The notes: generated by a model not told the origin, from the letters alone. DNA of 64,000 bases from Pseudomonas sediminis (GCF_002741105.1 NZ_NIQU01000011.1:88280-152279); one strand, 5' to 3'; positions 14,325 to 23,309 are shown, numbered from the stretch's first letter. Program-made: numbers and translations.

Positions 14325-15578
14325 ATGAGTCGATTGAACAAGGAATTGGGCCTGCTGCAGGGCATCGCCCTGCTCAGCACCTCGCTGCTCGGCACCGGCA
14401 TCTTCGTGGTGCCGGCACTGGCAGCCACGTCAGCCGGCGAGGCGTCGCTGTGGGCATGGATGATCTTGATTGCCCTGGTGCTGCCGGTGGCGTTCACCTT
14501 CGCCCAGTTGGGCAAGCGCTTCCCTCATGCCGGCGGCGCGCCGCACCTGATCGGCCGCGCCTTCGGTCTGCGCATGGAGGGTGTCAGCGCCCTGCTGTTT
14601 CTCGCCGTGTTGCCGGTCGGTTTGCCGGCTGCTCTGCATATCGCCAGCGGCTTCTGGCTGGCGTTGTTCGACCTCGATCGCAGCGGCCTGCTGCTCATCG
14701 AACTGGCGACGCTGGGCGCCATTCTCCTGCTTGGTCAGCGCCCACCGAAAGCATCGGGCATGCTCCAGGGGCTGATCGCTGTAGCCATCGTCGCCAGCGT
14801 GGCGCTGATCTGGTGGGTCGGCGACCTGCCGCGCGCCAGCCAGCCGTTGCTGCCGGCGATGGACGGCCAGTGGCACTTGCTGCCGACAGCGCTGGGGGTG
14901 ATGTTCTGGTGCTTCGTCGGCATCGAGGCCTTCACTCACCTGGGCGAGGAGTTCAAACACCCCGAGCGCGACTTCCCGCTGGCACTGTTGCTCGGCGTGG
15001 TGCTGGCCGGCCTGGTGTACTGGGCCTGCTCGGTCGCGGTGCTGAGCTTTGCCACTTACGGCGACGTGCACAGCGACATCACCGCCCTGCCCCGTCTGTT
15101 CGAACAGCTGCTGGGTGAGCACGCACGCGTGCTGGTGGCGGTGCTCGGTTACCTGGCCTGCTTCGCCTCGATGAACGTATACATCCAGGGCTTCGCCCGG
15201 CTGATCTGGAGCCTGGCCGATGAAGGCCGTCTGCCGGCCAGGCTGGCCGTGCGCAACCGTCACGGTGTACCCGGCAAAGCCTTGCTGCTGGTAGTGATCA
15301 GCTGCGCGCTGTGCGCAATGCTCTCGGCCACCTTGAACCTGTCGGTGGACGATCTGATCCGCTATGCCAACGGCAACTTCGTGCTGATCTACCTGTTGAG
15401 CATGGCCGCTGGCTGGGTGCTGCTCAGTGGCGTCTGGCGCCTGCTTGCCGGTCTCAGTGCCCTGCTCTGCGCTGGGGTGCTGCTGATGCTTGGCGCCGAT
15501 GCGCTGTATGCAGTGGCATTGCTTGGGGTGTTGCTGCTGCTTGATCGCCTGCGCACGCTGGGTAAGGCGCTGGCCTAG
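14325..15578 (+). CDS. yjeH: YjeH-like amino acid exporter (APC superfamily)
   Basis: The 417-residue, roughly 12-helix membrane protein resembles E. coli YjeH, an exporter of methionine and branched-chain amino acids, from its first residues (LNKELGLLQGIALLSTSLLGTG), including the GTGIFVVPA motif of APC transporters and LPVGLPAALHIASGF. A charged loop GEEFKHPERDFP follows helix 6. It is transcribed away from the Lrp-type regulator gene, a common arrangement for amino acid exporters. Substrate is by similarity only. Confidence 0.82.
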   Translation: MSRLNKELGLLQGIALLSTSLLGTGIFVVPALAATSAGEASLWAWMILIALVLPVAFTFAQLGKRFPHAGGAPHLIGRAFGLRMEGVSALLFLAVLPVGLPAALHIASGFWLALFDLDRSGLLLIELATLGAILLLGQRPPKASGMLQGLIAVAIVASVALIWWVGDLPRASQPLLPAMDGQWHLLPTALGVMFWCFVGIEAFTHLGEEFKHPERDFPLALLLGVVLAGLVYWACSVAVLSFATYGDVHSDITALPRLFEQLLGEHARVLVAVLGYLACFASMNVYIQGFARLIWSLADEGRLPARLAVRNRHGVPGKALLLVVISCALCAMLSATLNLSVDDLIRYANGNFVLIYLLSMAAGWVLLSGVWRLLAGLSALLCAGVLLMLGADALYAVALLGVLLLLDRLRTLGKALA

Positions 15579-15730
15579 CGCAGCAGATAATAAGCACGGC
15601 AACGCAGCTTGCACCTTCCCGGCAGGTGACGGTCGAAAACGGCGTAACCCGAGCGGTATCGCCGCCGATGCGTGACCATCGTTGCTCGAGGGTTCTATCC
15701 TTGAAGCGACAAACGCTGAAAGGAAGCCCC

Positions 15731-17056
15731 ATGCTCCGCGTACTCAATGACCTGAAAATCATGATCCTGGCCAACCTGTGGATCGTCCCGGTGGTGGCAG
15801 GCCTGGTCTGGGCACTGTTCCAGTTCGTCGCGCCGCCACCACCGATGAGCGCCAGCATGGCCACCGGCACCCAAGGGGGCGCCTACCAGCAGTTTGCCGA
15901 ACGCCTGAAGGAAGAGTTGGCCAAGGAAGGTTTTGAACTGAATCTGGTACCGACCTCAGGCTCGCGTGACAACCTGCAACGCCTGCTGGCCAAGGACCCG
16001 CAAGTGGAGATCGCCCTGGTCCAGAGCGGCCTGGAGCGCCAGCTGGCTCCCGACGAGCAGCGTCAGCTGGAAAGTCTGGGGGCGATTTATCAGGAGCCCT
16101 TGTGGCTGTTCTATCGACGAGACGTGAAGCTGGATCGCATTGCCGACCTGCTGCCATTGCGCGTCGGTCTGGGCGGTGAAGGCAGCGGCACCCGTGCCGC
16201 CAGCGATGCCATTCTCGGCGCCAATGCCATCGAGCCGGAACAACACCCCGAAAGCTGGCAGAGCATCGGCGGTAGCAAAGCCGCTCGGGCGCTGATGGCC
16301 GGAGAACTGGATGCAGCGTTCTTCGTCGGTCCGGCAGAGAACTCACTGGTGCAGCAACTGGCGGCCAATCCGGACATCGCCCTGGCACACTTTCGGCGCG
16401 CCGCCGCTTACGAGGCGCGACTGCCGTTCTTCAATCAGGTAAAGGTCGGTGAAGGCCTGCTGGACCTGGCCAGCAACGCACCAGACCGCGACATCGTCAC
16501 CCTCTCTCCGGTCGCGACGCTGGTGGTCAACGACGACTTCAACCCTGGCCTGGTGCCGCTGTTTCTCGAAGCCAGCCGTGAAGTGATGCGCAGCGGCACC
16601 CTGCTCGACGCCGCCGGCACCTTTCCCAGTGCCGAGCCTCGCACCTTCGAGCTGCACAAGGATGCCGGGCATTACTACGACAAGGGCCTGCCGATCCTGC
16701 AGCGCTACCTGCCGTTTCGCATCGCCTCGCTGGCCGACCGCTACATCATCCTGCTGATCCCCTTGATCGTGGTGATGATCCCACTGCTCAAGGCTGTTGG
16801 CCCGATCTACCAGTGGCGCATTCGCGCGCGTATCTACCGCTGGTACAAGTACCTGCGCGAGATCGACCGCAAGCTGCACGCAGGCTCCTTGCCCAACGAG
16901 CTGGACAGCGAAATCGAACGCCTGGAAGAGATGGAAGACGAACTCGCGGCTGTGGAAGTGCCGCTGTCGTACTCCAACGAGTTGTACGAACTGCACATGC
17001 ATGTGCGCTACGTGATCGAACGACTGCGCGAGTTGCAACGGCGCCGACAGGCGTAA
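15731..17056 (+). CDS. TAXI-family solute-binding protein with C-terminal membrane segment
   Basis: The 441-residue protein has an N-terminal membrane anchor (about residues 13-35), then a TAXI-type TRAP binding domain beginning ATGTQGGAYQQFAERLKEEL and containing GGEGSGTRAASDAILG. Near residue 340 there is a second transmembrane segment (YIILLIPLIVVMIPLLKAV), followed by a basic and then coiled-coil-like tail (ELDSEIERLEEMEDELAAVE). The tail after the second membrane span is not part of the usual binding protein. No TRAP permease is nearby. This suggests a sensory or scaffold use of the TAXI fold rather than transport. The start at 15731 has an AAAGGAAG ribosome site; a frame to 15626 is open but lacks support. 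Confidence 0.8.
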   Translation: MLRVLNDLKIMILANLWIVPVVAGLVWALFQFVAPPPPMSASMATGTQGGAYQQFAERLKEELAKEGFELNLVPTSGSRDNLQRLLAKDPQVEIALVQSGLERQLAPDEQRQLESLGAIYQEPLWLFYRRDVKLDRIADLLPLRVGLGGEGSGTRAASDAILGANAIEPEQHPESWQSIGGSKAARALMAGELDAAFFVGPAENSLVQQLAANPDIALAHFRRAAAYEARLPFFNQVKVGEGLLDLASNAPDRDIVTLSPVATLVVNDDFNPGLVPLFLEASREVMRSGTLLDAAGTFPSAEPRTFELHKDAGHYYDKGLPILQRYLPFRIASLADRYIILLIPLIVVMIPLLKAVGPIYQWRIRARIYRWYKYLREIDRKLHAGSLPNELDSEIERLEEMEDELAAVEVPLSYSNELYELHMHVRYVIERLRELQRRRQA

Positions 17057-17150
17057 GGCGAAGCACGCTTCATCGACGCCCCGAAGCGGTGGATGGAAAA
17101 AGCGTCATCCACCATACGCTGCAACAGCAACGCCGCCAGTAGAGAAGCAT

Positions 17151-17210
17151 CGCAGCTAAAGCCCCTCCCACGGGTGTTCGTGATACCCGTGGGAGGGGCT
17201 TTAGCCGCGA
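17151..17210. repeat. REP-like palindrome
   Basis: Near-perfect inverted arms (GCTAAAGCCCCTCCCACGGGT and complement) with a nine-base loop. Related copies are at 40732-40781 and 42549-42604. A partial palindrome of another type (GGTGGATG...CATCCACC) lies just before it at about 17088-17114. Confidence 0.75.
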
Positions 17211-17321
17211 TCTGCTGTGTGGTCTTCAACGCTTTTCACGGATAGATCCACACCCAGCCCCGCAATCCATTTTCTGCTTCGGGTAAACTGCGCCCCTGTT
17301 TCATTTGCCCACGAGACCGCC

Positions 17322-18329
17322 ATGCCGATCCGCCACTGCATCGTCCACCTGATCGACAAGAAGCCCGACGGCAGCCCTGCCGTGCTGCACGCTCGCGACA
17401 GCGAGCTGGCCACGTCGCAAGCCATGGAGAACCTGCTGGCCGACCTCAACGAGAGCTACAACGCCAAGCAGGGCAAGGCCTGGGGTCTGTTCCACGAAGA
17501 ATCCGGCGCCTACCCGTTCAGTGGCTGGCTCAAGGCCTATCTCGATGGCGAGCAGGATTTCACCGCCTTCAGCCATCAGGCCGTCGAACACCTGCAAAAG
17601 CTGATGGAGGAGTCCAATCTCTCCACCGGCGGCCACGTACTGCTGGCTCACTACCAACAAGGCATGACCGACTACCTGGCCATCGCCCTGCTGCACCACA
17701 GCGAAGGCGTGGCAGTGACCGACGCGCTGGACGTAACCCCGGCCAAGCACCTGGATCTCGGCCAGTTGCACCTGGCCGCGCGCATCAACATCAGCGAGTG
17801 GCAGAACAACAAGCAGTCCAAGCAGTACATCTCCTTCATCAAGGGCAAGAATGGCAAGAAGGTCTCGGACTACTTCCGCGACTTCATCGGCTGCCAGGAA
17901 GGCGTCGACGGCCCGGGCGAGACCCGCACTCTGCTCAAGGCCTTCAGCGACTTCGTCGAGAGCGAGGATTTGCCCGAAGAGCAGGCGCGCGAGAAGACCA
18001 AAACCCTGGTCGGCTACGCCAGCGGCCAGGCCAAGATGGGCGAACCGATCACCCTGGAAGAACTCTCCGGACTGATCGATGAAGAGCGCCCGAAGGCCTT
18101 CTACGAGCACATCCGCAACAAGGATTACGGCATGGCTCCGGAGTTTCCGGCGGACAAACGTACCCTGAGCCAATTCCAGCGTTTCACTGGCCGTGCCGAG
18201 GGCCTGTCGATCAGCTTCGAGGCGCACCTGCTGGGCTCCAAGGTCGAGTACGACGAAGGCCGCGACATGCTGATCATTCGCCAGTTGCCGACCCAATTGA
18301 AGGACCAACTCAAGCGCCGTCAGGATTGA
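17322..18329 (+). CDS. ndpA: Nucleoid-associated protein NdpA/YejK
   Basis: The 335-residue protein matches the NdpA (YejK) family end to end. Typical features are the N-terminal HCIVHLIDKKPDG, the central DYLAIALLHHSEGVAVTDALD, ISEWQNNKQSKQYISFIKG and KVSDYFRDFIGC, and a C-terminal DMLIIRQLPTQLKDQL. The family binds double-stranded DNA and the nucleoid; related phage-encoded proteins inhibit gyrase. The ATG at 17322 gives the conserved MPIRH start; the frame is open to 17217 but that extension is not conserved in character. It stands alone between the TAXI protein gene and a glutaredoxin gene. Confidence 0.92.
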   Translation: MPIRHCIVHLIDKKPDGSPAVLHARDSELATSQAMENLLADLNESYNAKQGKAWGLFHEESGAYPFSGWLKAYLDGEQDFTAFSHQAVEHLQKLMEESNLSTGGHVLLAHYQQGMTDYLAIALLHHSEGVAVTDALDVTPAKHLDLGQLHLAARINISEWQNNKQSKQYISFIKGKNGKKVSDYFRDFIGCQEGVDGPGETRTLLKAFSDFVESEDLPEEQAREKTKTLVGYASGQAKMGEPITLEELSGLIDEERPKAFYEHIRNKDYGMAPEFPADKRTLSQFQRFTGRAEGLSISFEAHLLGSKVEYDEGRDMLIIRQLPTQLKDQLKRRQD

Positions 18330-18404
18330 GATGTAACGAGTGGCTGGATGGCCCGGCGCGGTTTAGGCTGACATGACCATGCCATCACACAAGGATGCGA
18401 AACC

Positions 18405-18725
18405 ATGAAGACGATTGTGCTGCTGCTCGCCGCCCTGGCCCTTTGGCAGAACTGGGGCAAGATCGAGCGCTGGATCGACCCGCCCCAGGCGCGTAACGCC
18501 AGCGGTGAAGTGGTGCTCTACGCCACGCAATGGTGTGGCTACTGCGCCAAGACCCGCGCGCTGTTCGCCGAGGACGGCATCGCCTACCGCGAAGTGAATA
18601 TCGAGACCGATACCGCCGGCCGCGCCCAATACCAAGCGCTTGGCGGCCGCGGTGTGCCGGTGATCGACCTGCGCGGGCAGGTCATTCACGGTTACGACGT
18701 ACGCGCCATCCGCGCCGCCTACTGA
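18405..18725 (+). CDS. Membrane-tethered glutaredoxin-like protein
   Basis: The 106-residue protein has a short hydrophobic N terminus (KTIVLLLAALALW), an anchor or signal, followed by a thioredoxin-fold glutaredoxin domain. The redox motif is CGYC within ATQWCGYCAKTRALF, and the cis-proline lies in GRGVPVIDL. It would reduce disulfides or bind glutathione at the membrane. It is close behind ndpA but separated by 75 bases. Partner proteins are not apparent. Confidence 0.83.
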   Translation: MKTIVLLLAALALWQNWGKIERWIDPPQARNASGEVVLYATQWCGYCAKTRALFAEDGIAYREVNIETDTAGRAQYQALGGRGVPVIDLRGQVIHGYDVRAIRAAY

Positions 18726-18743
18726 CAGGCGGCGCAATAGCCC

Positions 18744-19679
18744 TTAACGCGCTTCGATACGGAAGCCCAGGCGCGGGAAGTGCACGTGTACGATGCCGGC
18801 ACGCTCGTCCTCGCGACGCAGAATCAGCTCGTCACGCCCGGCATGCAGCAACTCACCCTGCACCGGGTCGACACCATAGTCCACCGCAGCGATGCTCACC
18901 GCCTGGCCCGCCTTGAAGCCATTGGGGTCGACGAAATCTTCGTTCGGCAGCGCTGCCGGCGTCGCTTCACGCGCCACTGCGATCGCCTGTTCGCTGCTCA
19001 TCTCGCTCAGCGAGCCATGGCCAAAGCCGAGCACACGGGCAAGCCAGGCGGCGACTTCCGGGTAATCGTCGACCAGTGGCGCGGTGACCGGCGTGCCGCG
19101 CAGGAACCACAAACAGTGAGCTACGGAAAAATCGGCGAGCGACGCTTCACCGAAAAGGAAATCGCCCTGCCCGCCTTGCAGTTGGCGTTGCAAGGCCCCC
19201 ATCAGCGCCGGCCATTGATGCTTGGCCTGCTCCAGCGGCAGACGACTCGCCGTACCGCCGGAAAACAGCGCACCACGATCGGCAGCAAAGGCCTTGGCAA
19301 ACTCCGGCGGCACCTTGGCGAAGCGCAGCGCCATCGACTCGGGTTGGAACACCAGCGCCACGGCATGCTGGAACAGCACCGAGTCGGCCCACTGCGCCAG
19401 CAGGCTGACATTGAACGCCTGAGCTTCGGGCAGCAGCGCCGGGGTAGCCTTCTCGGCTTCCAGGCGGCGAGCGATCAGCGCGGTATCGCAATAGATGTCG
19501 GCGCCAACCTGCAACACCGGGGTCTTGCGGTAGCCACCAGTCAGCGCAGTGAGATCGGGCTTGGGCATCAGCGGCGGGATCATCACCGAACGCCAGGACA
19601 GTTGCTTGAAGCCCAACATCAGGCGGGCCTTCTCGGCGAACGGCGAGGTCGGATAGTGATGAAGGATCAACTCATGCAT
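18744..19679 (-). CDS. Glutathione S-transferase family protein
   Basis: The 311-residue protein starts with a GST N-terminal thioredoxin-like domain (LILHHYPTSPFAEKARLMLGFKQLSW, with the PTSPFAEK region where the glutathione-activating residue lies) and TPVLQVGADIYCDTALI, the cis-proline and gamma-Glu binding segment. A helical C-terminal domain follows, with ADFSVAHCLWFLRG. The last hundred residues (VDPNGFKAGQAVSIAAVDYGVDPVQGELL) are extra compared with common GSTs and look like an added beta domain, which is a known variant in pseudomonads. Substrate is unknown. Confidence 0.82.
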   Translation of the reverse strand: MHELILHHYPTSPFAEKARLMLGFKQLSWRSVMIPPLMPKPDLTALTGGYRKTPVLQVGADIYCDTALIARRLEAEKATPALLPEAQAFNVSLLAQWADSVLFQHAVALVFQPESMALRFAKVPPEFAKAFAADRGALFSGGTASRLPLEQAKHQWPALMGALQRQLQGGQGDFLFGEASLADFSVAHCLWFLRGTPVTAPLVDDYPEVAAWLARVLGFGHGSLSEMSSEQAIAVAREATPAALPNEDFVDPNGFKAGQAVSIAAVDYGVDPVQGELLHAGRDELILRREDERAGIVHVHFPRLGFRIEAR

Positions 19680-19741
19680 GGCGCGCTCCGCGTCGGATCA
19701 AAGTCCTCAGCTTACCCGCGCGGCACATACACGCAACCGCC

Positions 19742-20023
19742 TCAGGCTGATGAGCCACCATCAACGGCCAGAATGAGCGCTTCTTTGGCACTTTTGCTCA
19801 GGCGCTTGATCGCCCGTTCACGGCGCAATGCATCGCCCTTGCCGGCACAGGCTTCGATATAGGCCAACGCGAGCGCCGGGCTGGTATGGAAGAAGCGAGC
19901 GCCCTTGCCACTCTGGTGCTGGGCGAAACGCCGCTGCGGATCATCGCTGATGCCGCAATACAGCGCGCCATTGGCGGCGCGCACCAGATAGACGAACCAG
20001 GCTTTTTCGACTGCTGCATTCAT
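19742..20023 (-). CDS. GIY-YIG nuclease superfamily protein (YhbQ-like)
   Basis: The 93-residue protein is a stand-alone GIY-YIG domain: WFVYLVRAANGALYCGIS carries the Y-V and Y-C-G-I variant of the two signature triads, and the helix with the catalytic Arg (DDPQRRFAQHQSG) follows, then LAYIEAC with the conserved Glu. Members of this YhbQ/UPF0213 group are small presumed endonucleases without known targets. The ATG at 20023 overlaps the stop of the phosphatidylcholine synthase gene (ATGA), so the two are translationally coupled, which decides this start over 20041. Confidence 0.84.
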   Translation of the reverse strand: MNAAVEKAWFVYLVRAANGALYCGISDDPQRRFAQHQSGKGARFFHTSPALALAYIEACAGKGDALRRERAIKRLSKSAKEALILAVDGGSSA

Positions 20024-20739
20024 CCGCGAGCAGGAAACCACTCACGCGCCGAGCGCCACAGGCACATGCCGACGAAGTAGGCTGAAGCCAACCACCAGAG
20101 CGCCAGCAGCCAGAACTGACTGACCGGATACTGCAGAATCAGCAGCGCGCTGGAGAGCATCCAGACAAAGGTCACGAGGATGTTCAGCGGCATGAACTGA
20201 CGCACGCGGAACGGGTGCAGGAACTTCATCTTGGTCAGGGTCAGGCCGGCCAGCAGGACGATCATGGCCAGGGTGATCCAGGGATGCACGTCGAGGATGT
20301 AGAAATACAGCACGACCACGTTCCACGCCGCCGGGAAGCCGACGAAGTAGTTGTCCTTGCTCTTCATGTTCAGGTTGCAGAAGCAGAACAGCGAGGACAG
20401 CAGAATCAGGCCCACGGCGAACAGCGGCGTGTAATCCGGCAGCGGAATGAAGCGATAGAGGAATATCGCGGGGATGAATACGTAGGTGAGGTAGTCGATC
20501 ACCAAGTCGAGGGTCGAGCCGTCGAAGTGCGGCAGCACACCCTTGACGTCGTAACGCCGCGCCAGCGAACCATCCAGCCCATCGACCAGCAGTGCCAGGC
20601 CGAGCCACAACAGGCATTGCTTGGGTTGGCCGTCGAGTACGGCCAACAATGCCAGGAGGGCGAGGATCACGCCGCTGGCGGTAACGGCGTGGACCCCCCA
20701 GGCTTTGGCCTGTTTTACGGCAACGATCAGTTCGGTCAC
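20020..20739 (-). CDS. pcs: Phosphatidylcholine synthase
   Basis: The 239-residue integral membrane enzyme condenses choline with CDP-diacylglycerol to make phosphatidylcholine. It carries the CDP-alcohol phosphotransferase signature DGLDGSLARRYDVKGVLPHFDGSTLD, with the spaced Asp residues that bind metal, plus about seven or eight hydrophobic helices. VIDYLTYVFIPAIFLY and NYFVGFPAAWNVVV are characteristic of bacterial Pcs. The GTG at 20739 gives a length and N terminus like rhizobial Pcs; an ATG at 20829 adds 30 unlikely residues. In P. aeruginosa pcs is near the same aap-like, esterase and rhlB genes seen downstream here. Confidence 0.92.
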   Translation of the reverse strand: MTELIVAVKQAKAWGVHAVTASGVILALLALLAVLDGQPKQCLLWLGLALLVDGLDGSLARRYDVKGVLPHFDGSTLDLVIDYLTYVFIPAIFLYRFIPLPDYTPLFAVGLILLSSLFCFCNLNMKSKDNYFVGFPAAWNVVVLYFYILDVHPWITLAMIVLLAGLTLTKMKFLHPFRVRQFMPLNILVTFVWMLSSALLILQYPVSQFWLLALWWLASAYFVGMCLWRSAREWFPARG

Positions 20740-20838
20740 GGCAGGTCTCGATTGGCAGTGGAGGTGCGGCACCCGGTGTGCGCACTCTTTATTGAAGGCT
20801 AAGACCGGATAGCCTACCACTGCGTTCATTCGCCCGCC

Positions 20839-21309
20839 TCAGCGCGTACCGCGAAACTGGGCCAGACCACGTGCCGCCTGTCGACGAATGGCGGCCTGAA
20901 CCGGTGGCGCCCACCCCAGCAGAAGCCCTTTGCCACCTAGCGCCTGACGTGCCCAGCGCCATAGATCGAAGTGATCGCGATGCTCGACGATCAACCCGTC
21001 GCGAAACACGAAGCGCGCCTGGATGTGGTTGACCACCTGACGACCGGTGGCGCTGAAACGGTAGCTGGCGACCCAGCGCGCACTGCCGGCATGATCGTCG
21101 GCATGCACCGAATCGAAGGTCAACGAGAATCCCTCGGCACGGCTGCACAGCATGCGCCACATATCGCTGGCCTCAGCGCCGTGCAAGTCGACAAAGACTG
21201 GGTCGGAGAAACGCACATCTTCGGCGTAACAGCCAGCCATGGTCTCGGCATCGAGCTTCTGGAAGGCGCTGTAAAAGCGCTGGATCAGATCGGCATTGGG
21301 GTGGCTCAT
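20839..21309 (-). CDS. NTF2/SnoaL-like protein
   Basis: The 156-residue protein has a nuclear transport factor 2-like fold: LIQRFYSAFQKLDAETMAGCYAEDVRFSDPVF is the typical first helix and strand, and later come RFVFRDGLIVEHRDHFDLWRW. Members range from steroid isomerases to ligand-binding proteins, and the specific role is unknown. It lies upstream of pcs on the same strand with about 100 bases between. An MSHPN start at 21309 is clear. Confidence 0.78.
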   Translation of the reverse strand: MSHPNADLIQRFYSAFQKLDAETMAGCYAEDVRFSDPVFVDLHGAEASDMWRMLCSRAEGFSLTFDSVHADDHAGSARWVASYRFSATGRQVVNHIQARFVFRDGLIVEHRDHFDLWRWARQALGGKGLLLGWAPPVQAAIRRQAARGLAQFRGTR

Positions 21310-21335
21310 GAGTCGCTCCTACAGGCTTTTAATTA

Positions 21336-21402
21336 CGTAGGGTGCGCTGCGCGCACCGCTTTCACTACGTCGCTCACTGGTGCGCACGGCGCACCCTACA
21401 CG
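21336..21402. repeat. Intergenic palindrome (GTAGGGTGCGC family)
   Basis: CGTAGGGTGCGCTGCGCGCACC and a near-complement ending CACCCTACACG flank a 23-base spacer. The same family occurs at 63891-63957, and half copies at about 46971-46994. Confidence 0.7.
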
Positions 21403-21509
21403 TTCGCAAGGATGGTTCACTCCATTCTGTTCGTCCGGCGGGGACGTGGCGATTGGCTATAAAGACAACTTTGTGTCAATAATCGCCAACCTCAGTCCAG
21501 GCCATCGTC

Positions 21510-22451
21510 ATGCTGCGCATTGCCTTGTACGTCTGCCCACAAACCGTCTGTTCCAGCCTGAGCATGGCGCAGGATGTCTTCAACCTGGCCAATCGCCTGG
21601 CCGGCACAGCGCGCTTTCAGCTACAGCGTTTCAGCCTCGATGGCCAGCCTGTGCAGTTGGATTTCGCGCAGATTCAGGTCGATGGTGGCCTACCGTTGGC
21701 CGAGCGGGCCGATCTGCTGATCGTGCCAGCCACCGGCAGCGCCATCACCCGTACCCTGGAGAGCAACGCCAAACTGCTGCCCTGGCTGGCCCGACGCGAG
21801 CAGCAACAGGTGGCCAGCCTGTGCAGCAGCGCCTTCCTGCTGGCGGCTGCCGGCCTGCTCGATGGTCGTCAGGCGACTACCCACTGGGCCCTGGCTGACG
21901 CCTTCGCCCGGCACTTTCCTCAGGTTAAACTGCGCAGCGACTTGCTGTTGACCGAGGATGGCCCGTTGTTCTGCTCCGGCGGAGCCCAGGCCGGGCTCGA
22001 CCTGTGCCTGCACCTGATTGCCCTGCATGCTGGTGAATGGCTGGCGCAGCAGGTTGCCAGCGCCATGGTGATCGAACGCCAGCGCGGCACGCAGACCCGT
22101 TTCGCGCCGCTGCTGCCCAGCAACGACGATAAAGCCCTTGCCCCGCTGCTGACCTGGCTACGCGAGCACCACGCCGAGGTGATCGATCTCAACCGCCTTG
22201 CGCAGCAGGCGCACTGTTCACCGCGTACCCTGCTGCGCCGTTTCAAGCAGGCCACCGGGCTGACCCCAGGCGATTACCTGCAACGCCTGCGCATCAGCCT
22301 GGCGCAGCAAGCGCTGGCCGGCTCGGCGCAGTCGCTGGAGCAAGTCGCCAGCCAGGTCGGATTCACGGACCGTGCGACCTTCGCCAAGCGCTTCAAGCAA
22401 TTGAGCGGGGAAACGCCGGGTGCCTTCCGCAAGCGCATGCGGCTCAGTTAA
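21510..22451 (+). CDS. GlxA-type AraC-family regulator
   Basis: The 313-residue protein combines an N-terminal DJ-1/PfpI-like amidotransferase domain (LLIVPATGSA, and VASLCSSAFLLAAAGLLDGR with the nucleophile-elbow cysteine position) and a C-terminal AraC DNA-binding domain (LNRLAQQAHCSPRTLLRRFKQATGLTPGDYLQRLRI ... SQVGFTDRATFAKRFKQLSGETPGAFRKR). It is probably a transcriptional activator responding to a small metabolite. The neighbouring gene is a divergent NTF2-like gene 200 bases away; regulation of that gene is possible but not shown. Confidence 0.88.
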   Translation: MLRIALYVCPQTVCSSLSMAQDVFNLANRLAGTARFQLQRFSLDGQPVQLDFAQIQVDGGLPLAERADLLIVPATGSAITRTLESNAKLLPWLARREQQQVASLCSSAFLLAAAGLLDGRQATTHWALADAFARHFPQVKLRSDLLLTEDGPLFCSGGAQAGLDLCLHLIALHAGEWLAQQVASAMVIERQRGTQTRFAPLLPSNDDKALAPLLTWLREHHAEVIDLNRLAQQAHCSPRTLLRRFKQATGLTPGDYLQRLRISLAQQALAGSAQSLEQVASQVGFTDRATFAKRFKQLSGETPGAFRKRMRLS

Positions 22452-22462
22452 ACCCAGGCAAC

Positions 22463-22487
22463 GAAAAAGGGAGCCCGAAGGCTCCCT
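22463..22487 (-). terminator. Rho-independent terminator of the aap operon
   Basis: On the minus strand AGGGAGCC, TTCG, GGCTCCCT is followed by a run of five T residues. It lies 21 bases beyond the aapP stop codon. Confidence 0.85.
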
Positions 22488-22508
22488 GATCGATGGCGCA
22501 ATGCCGAC

Positions 22509-23270
22509 TCAGTGCAGGATCTGGCTGAGAAACAGCTTGGTGCGCTCGTTCTGCGGGTTGGTGAAGAAGGCGTTCGGTTCGGCCTCCTCCACGATCTCGC
22601 CCTTGTCCATGAAGATCACGCGGTTGGCCACGGTGCGGGCAAAGCCCATTTCGTGGGTCACGCAGAGCATGGTCATGCCGTCTTCGGCCAGACCGATCAT
22701 GGTGTCGAGCACCTCTTTCACCATTTCCGGGTCGAGGGCCGAAGTCGGCTCGTCGAACAGCATGATCTTCGGCTTCATGCACAGCGCGCGGGCAATCGCC
22801 ACTCGCTGCTGCTGACCACCGGAGAGTTGGCCCGGAAACTTGTTGGCCTGCTCAGGGATGCGCACGCGCTCGAGAAAGTGCATGGCAATTTCCTCGGCCT
22901 GGCGCTTGGGCATCTTGCGTACCCACATCGGTGCCAGGGTGCAGTTCTGCAGCACGGTGAGGTGCGGGAACAGGTTGAAGTGCTGGAACACCATGCCCAC
23001 TTCGCGGCGAATCGCCTCGATGTGCTTGAGGTCGCTGGTCAGCTCGGTGCCATCGACCACGATGCGCCCCTGCTGGTGTTCTTCCAGGCGGTTGATGCAG
23101 CGGATGGTGGTGGACTTGCCCGAGCCGGACGGGCCGCAGAGCACGATACGCTCGCCCTGCTGCACGCTCAGGTTGATGTCCTTGAGCACATGGAACTGGC
23201 CGTACCACTTGTTCACACCCTGCAGCAGGATCATCGGCTCGGCGCTGGGTTGTTTGATTGCTTCACTCAT
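22509..23270 (-). CDS. aapP: Amino acid ABC transporter ATP-binding protein AapP
   Basis: The 253-residue ATPase energises the transporter encoded upstream. Walker A is GPSGSGKST (about residues 46-54), the signature is LSGGQQQR, Walker B is IMLFDEPTSALDPE and the switch His is in VTHEMGF. It belongs to the polar/general amino acid subfamily. It is the last gene of the aapJQMP order on the minus strand; a 156-base gap containing a large palindrome separates it from aapM. An AAGAGGAGTTAGTC leader supplies the ribosome site. Confidence 0.93.
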   Translation of the reverse strand: MSEAIKQPSAEPMILLQGVNKWYGQFHVLKDINLSVQQGERIVLCGPSGSGKSTTIRCINRLEEHQQGRIVVDGTELTSDLKHIEAIRREVGMVFQHFNLFPHLTVLQNCTLAPMWVRKMPKRQAEEIAMHFLERVRIPEQANKFPGQLSGGQQQRVAIARALCMKPKIMLFDEPTSALDPEMVKEVLDTMIGLAEDGMTMLCVTHEMGFARTVANRVIFMDKGEIVEEAEPNAFFTNPQNERTKLFLSQILH

Positions 23271-23309
23271 GACTAACTCCTCTTGAGGGGCTCGATTCAG
23301 GATTTAGCG

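Noticed and set aside
14430..15614. A 394-codon open frame on the minus strand opposite the YjeH-like gene
   Set aside because: Antisense shadow; the plus-strand frame encodes a clear APC transporter.
22463..22487. Terminator assigned to the AraC gene on the plus strand
   Set aside because: The T-run follows the hairpin only on the minus strand, so it serves aapP; on the plus strand there is no U tract after the stem.
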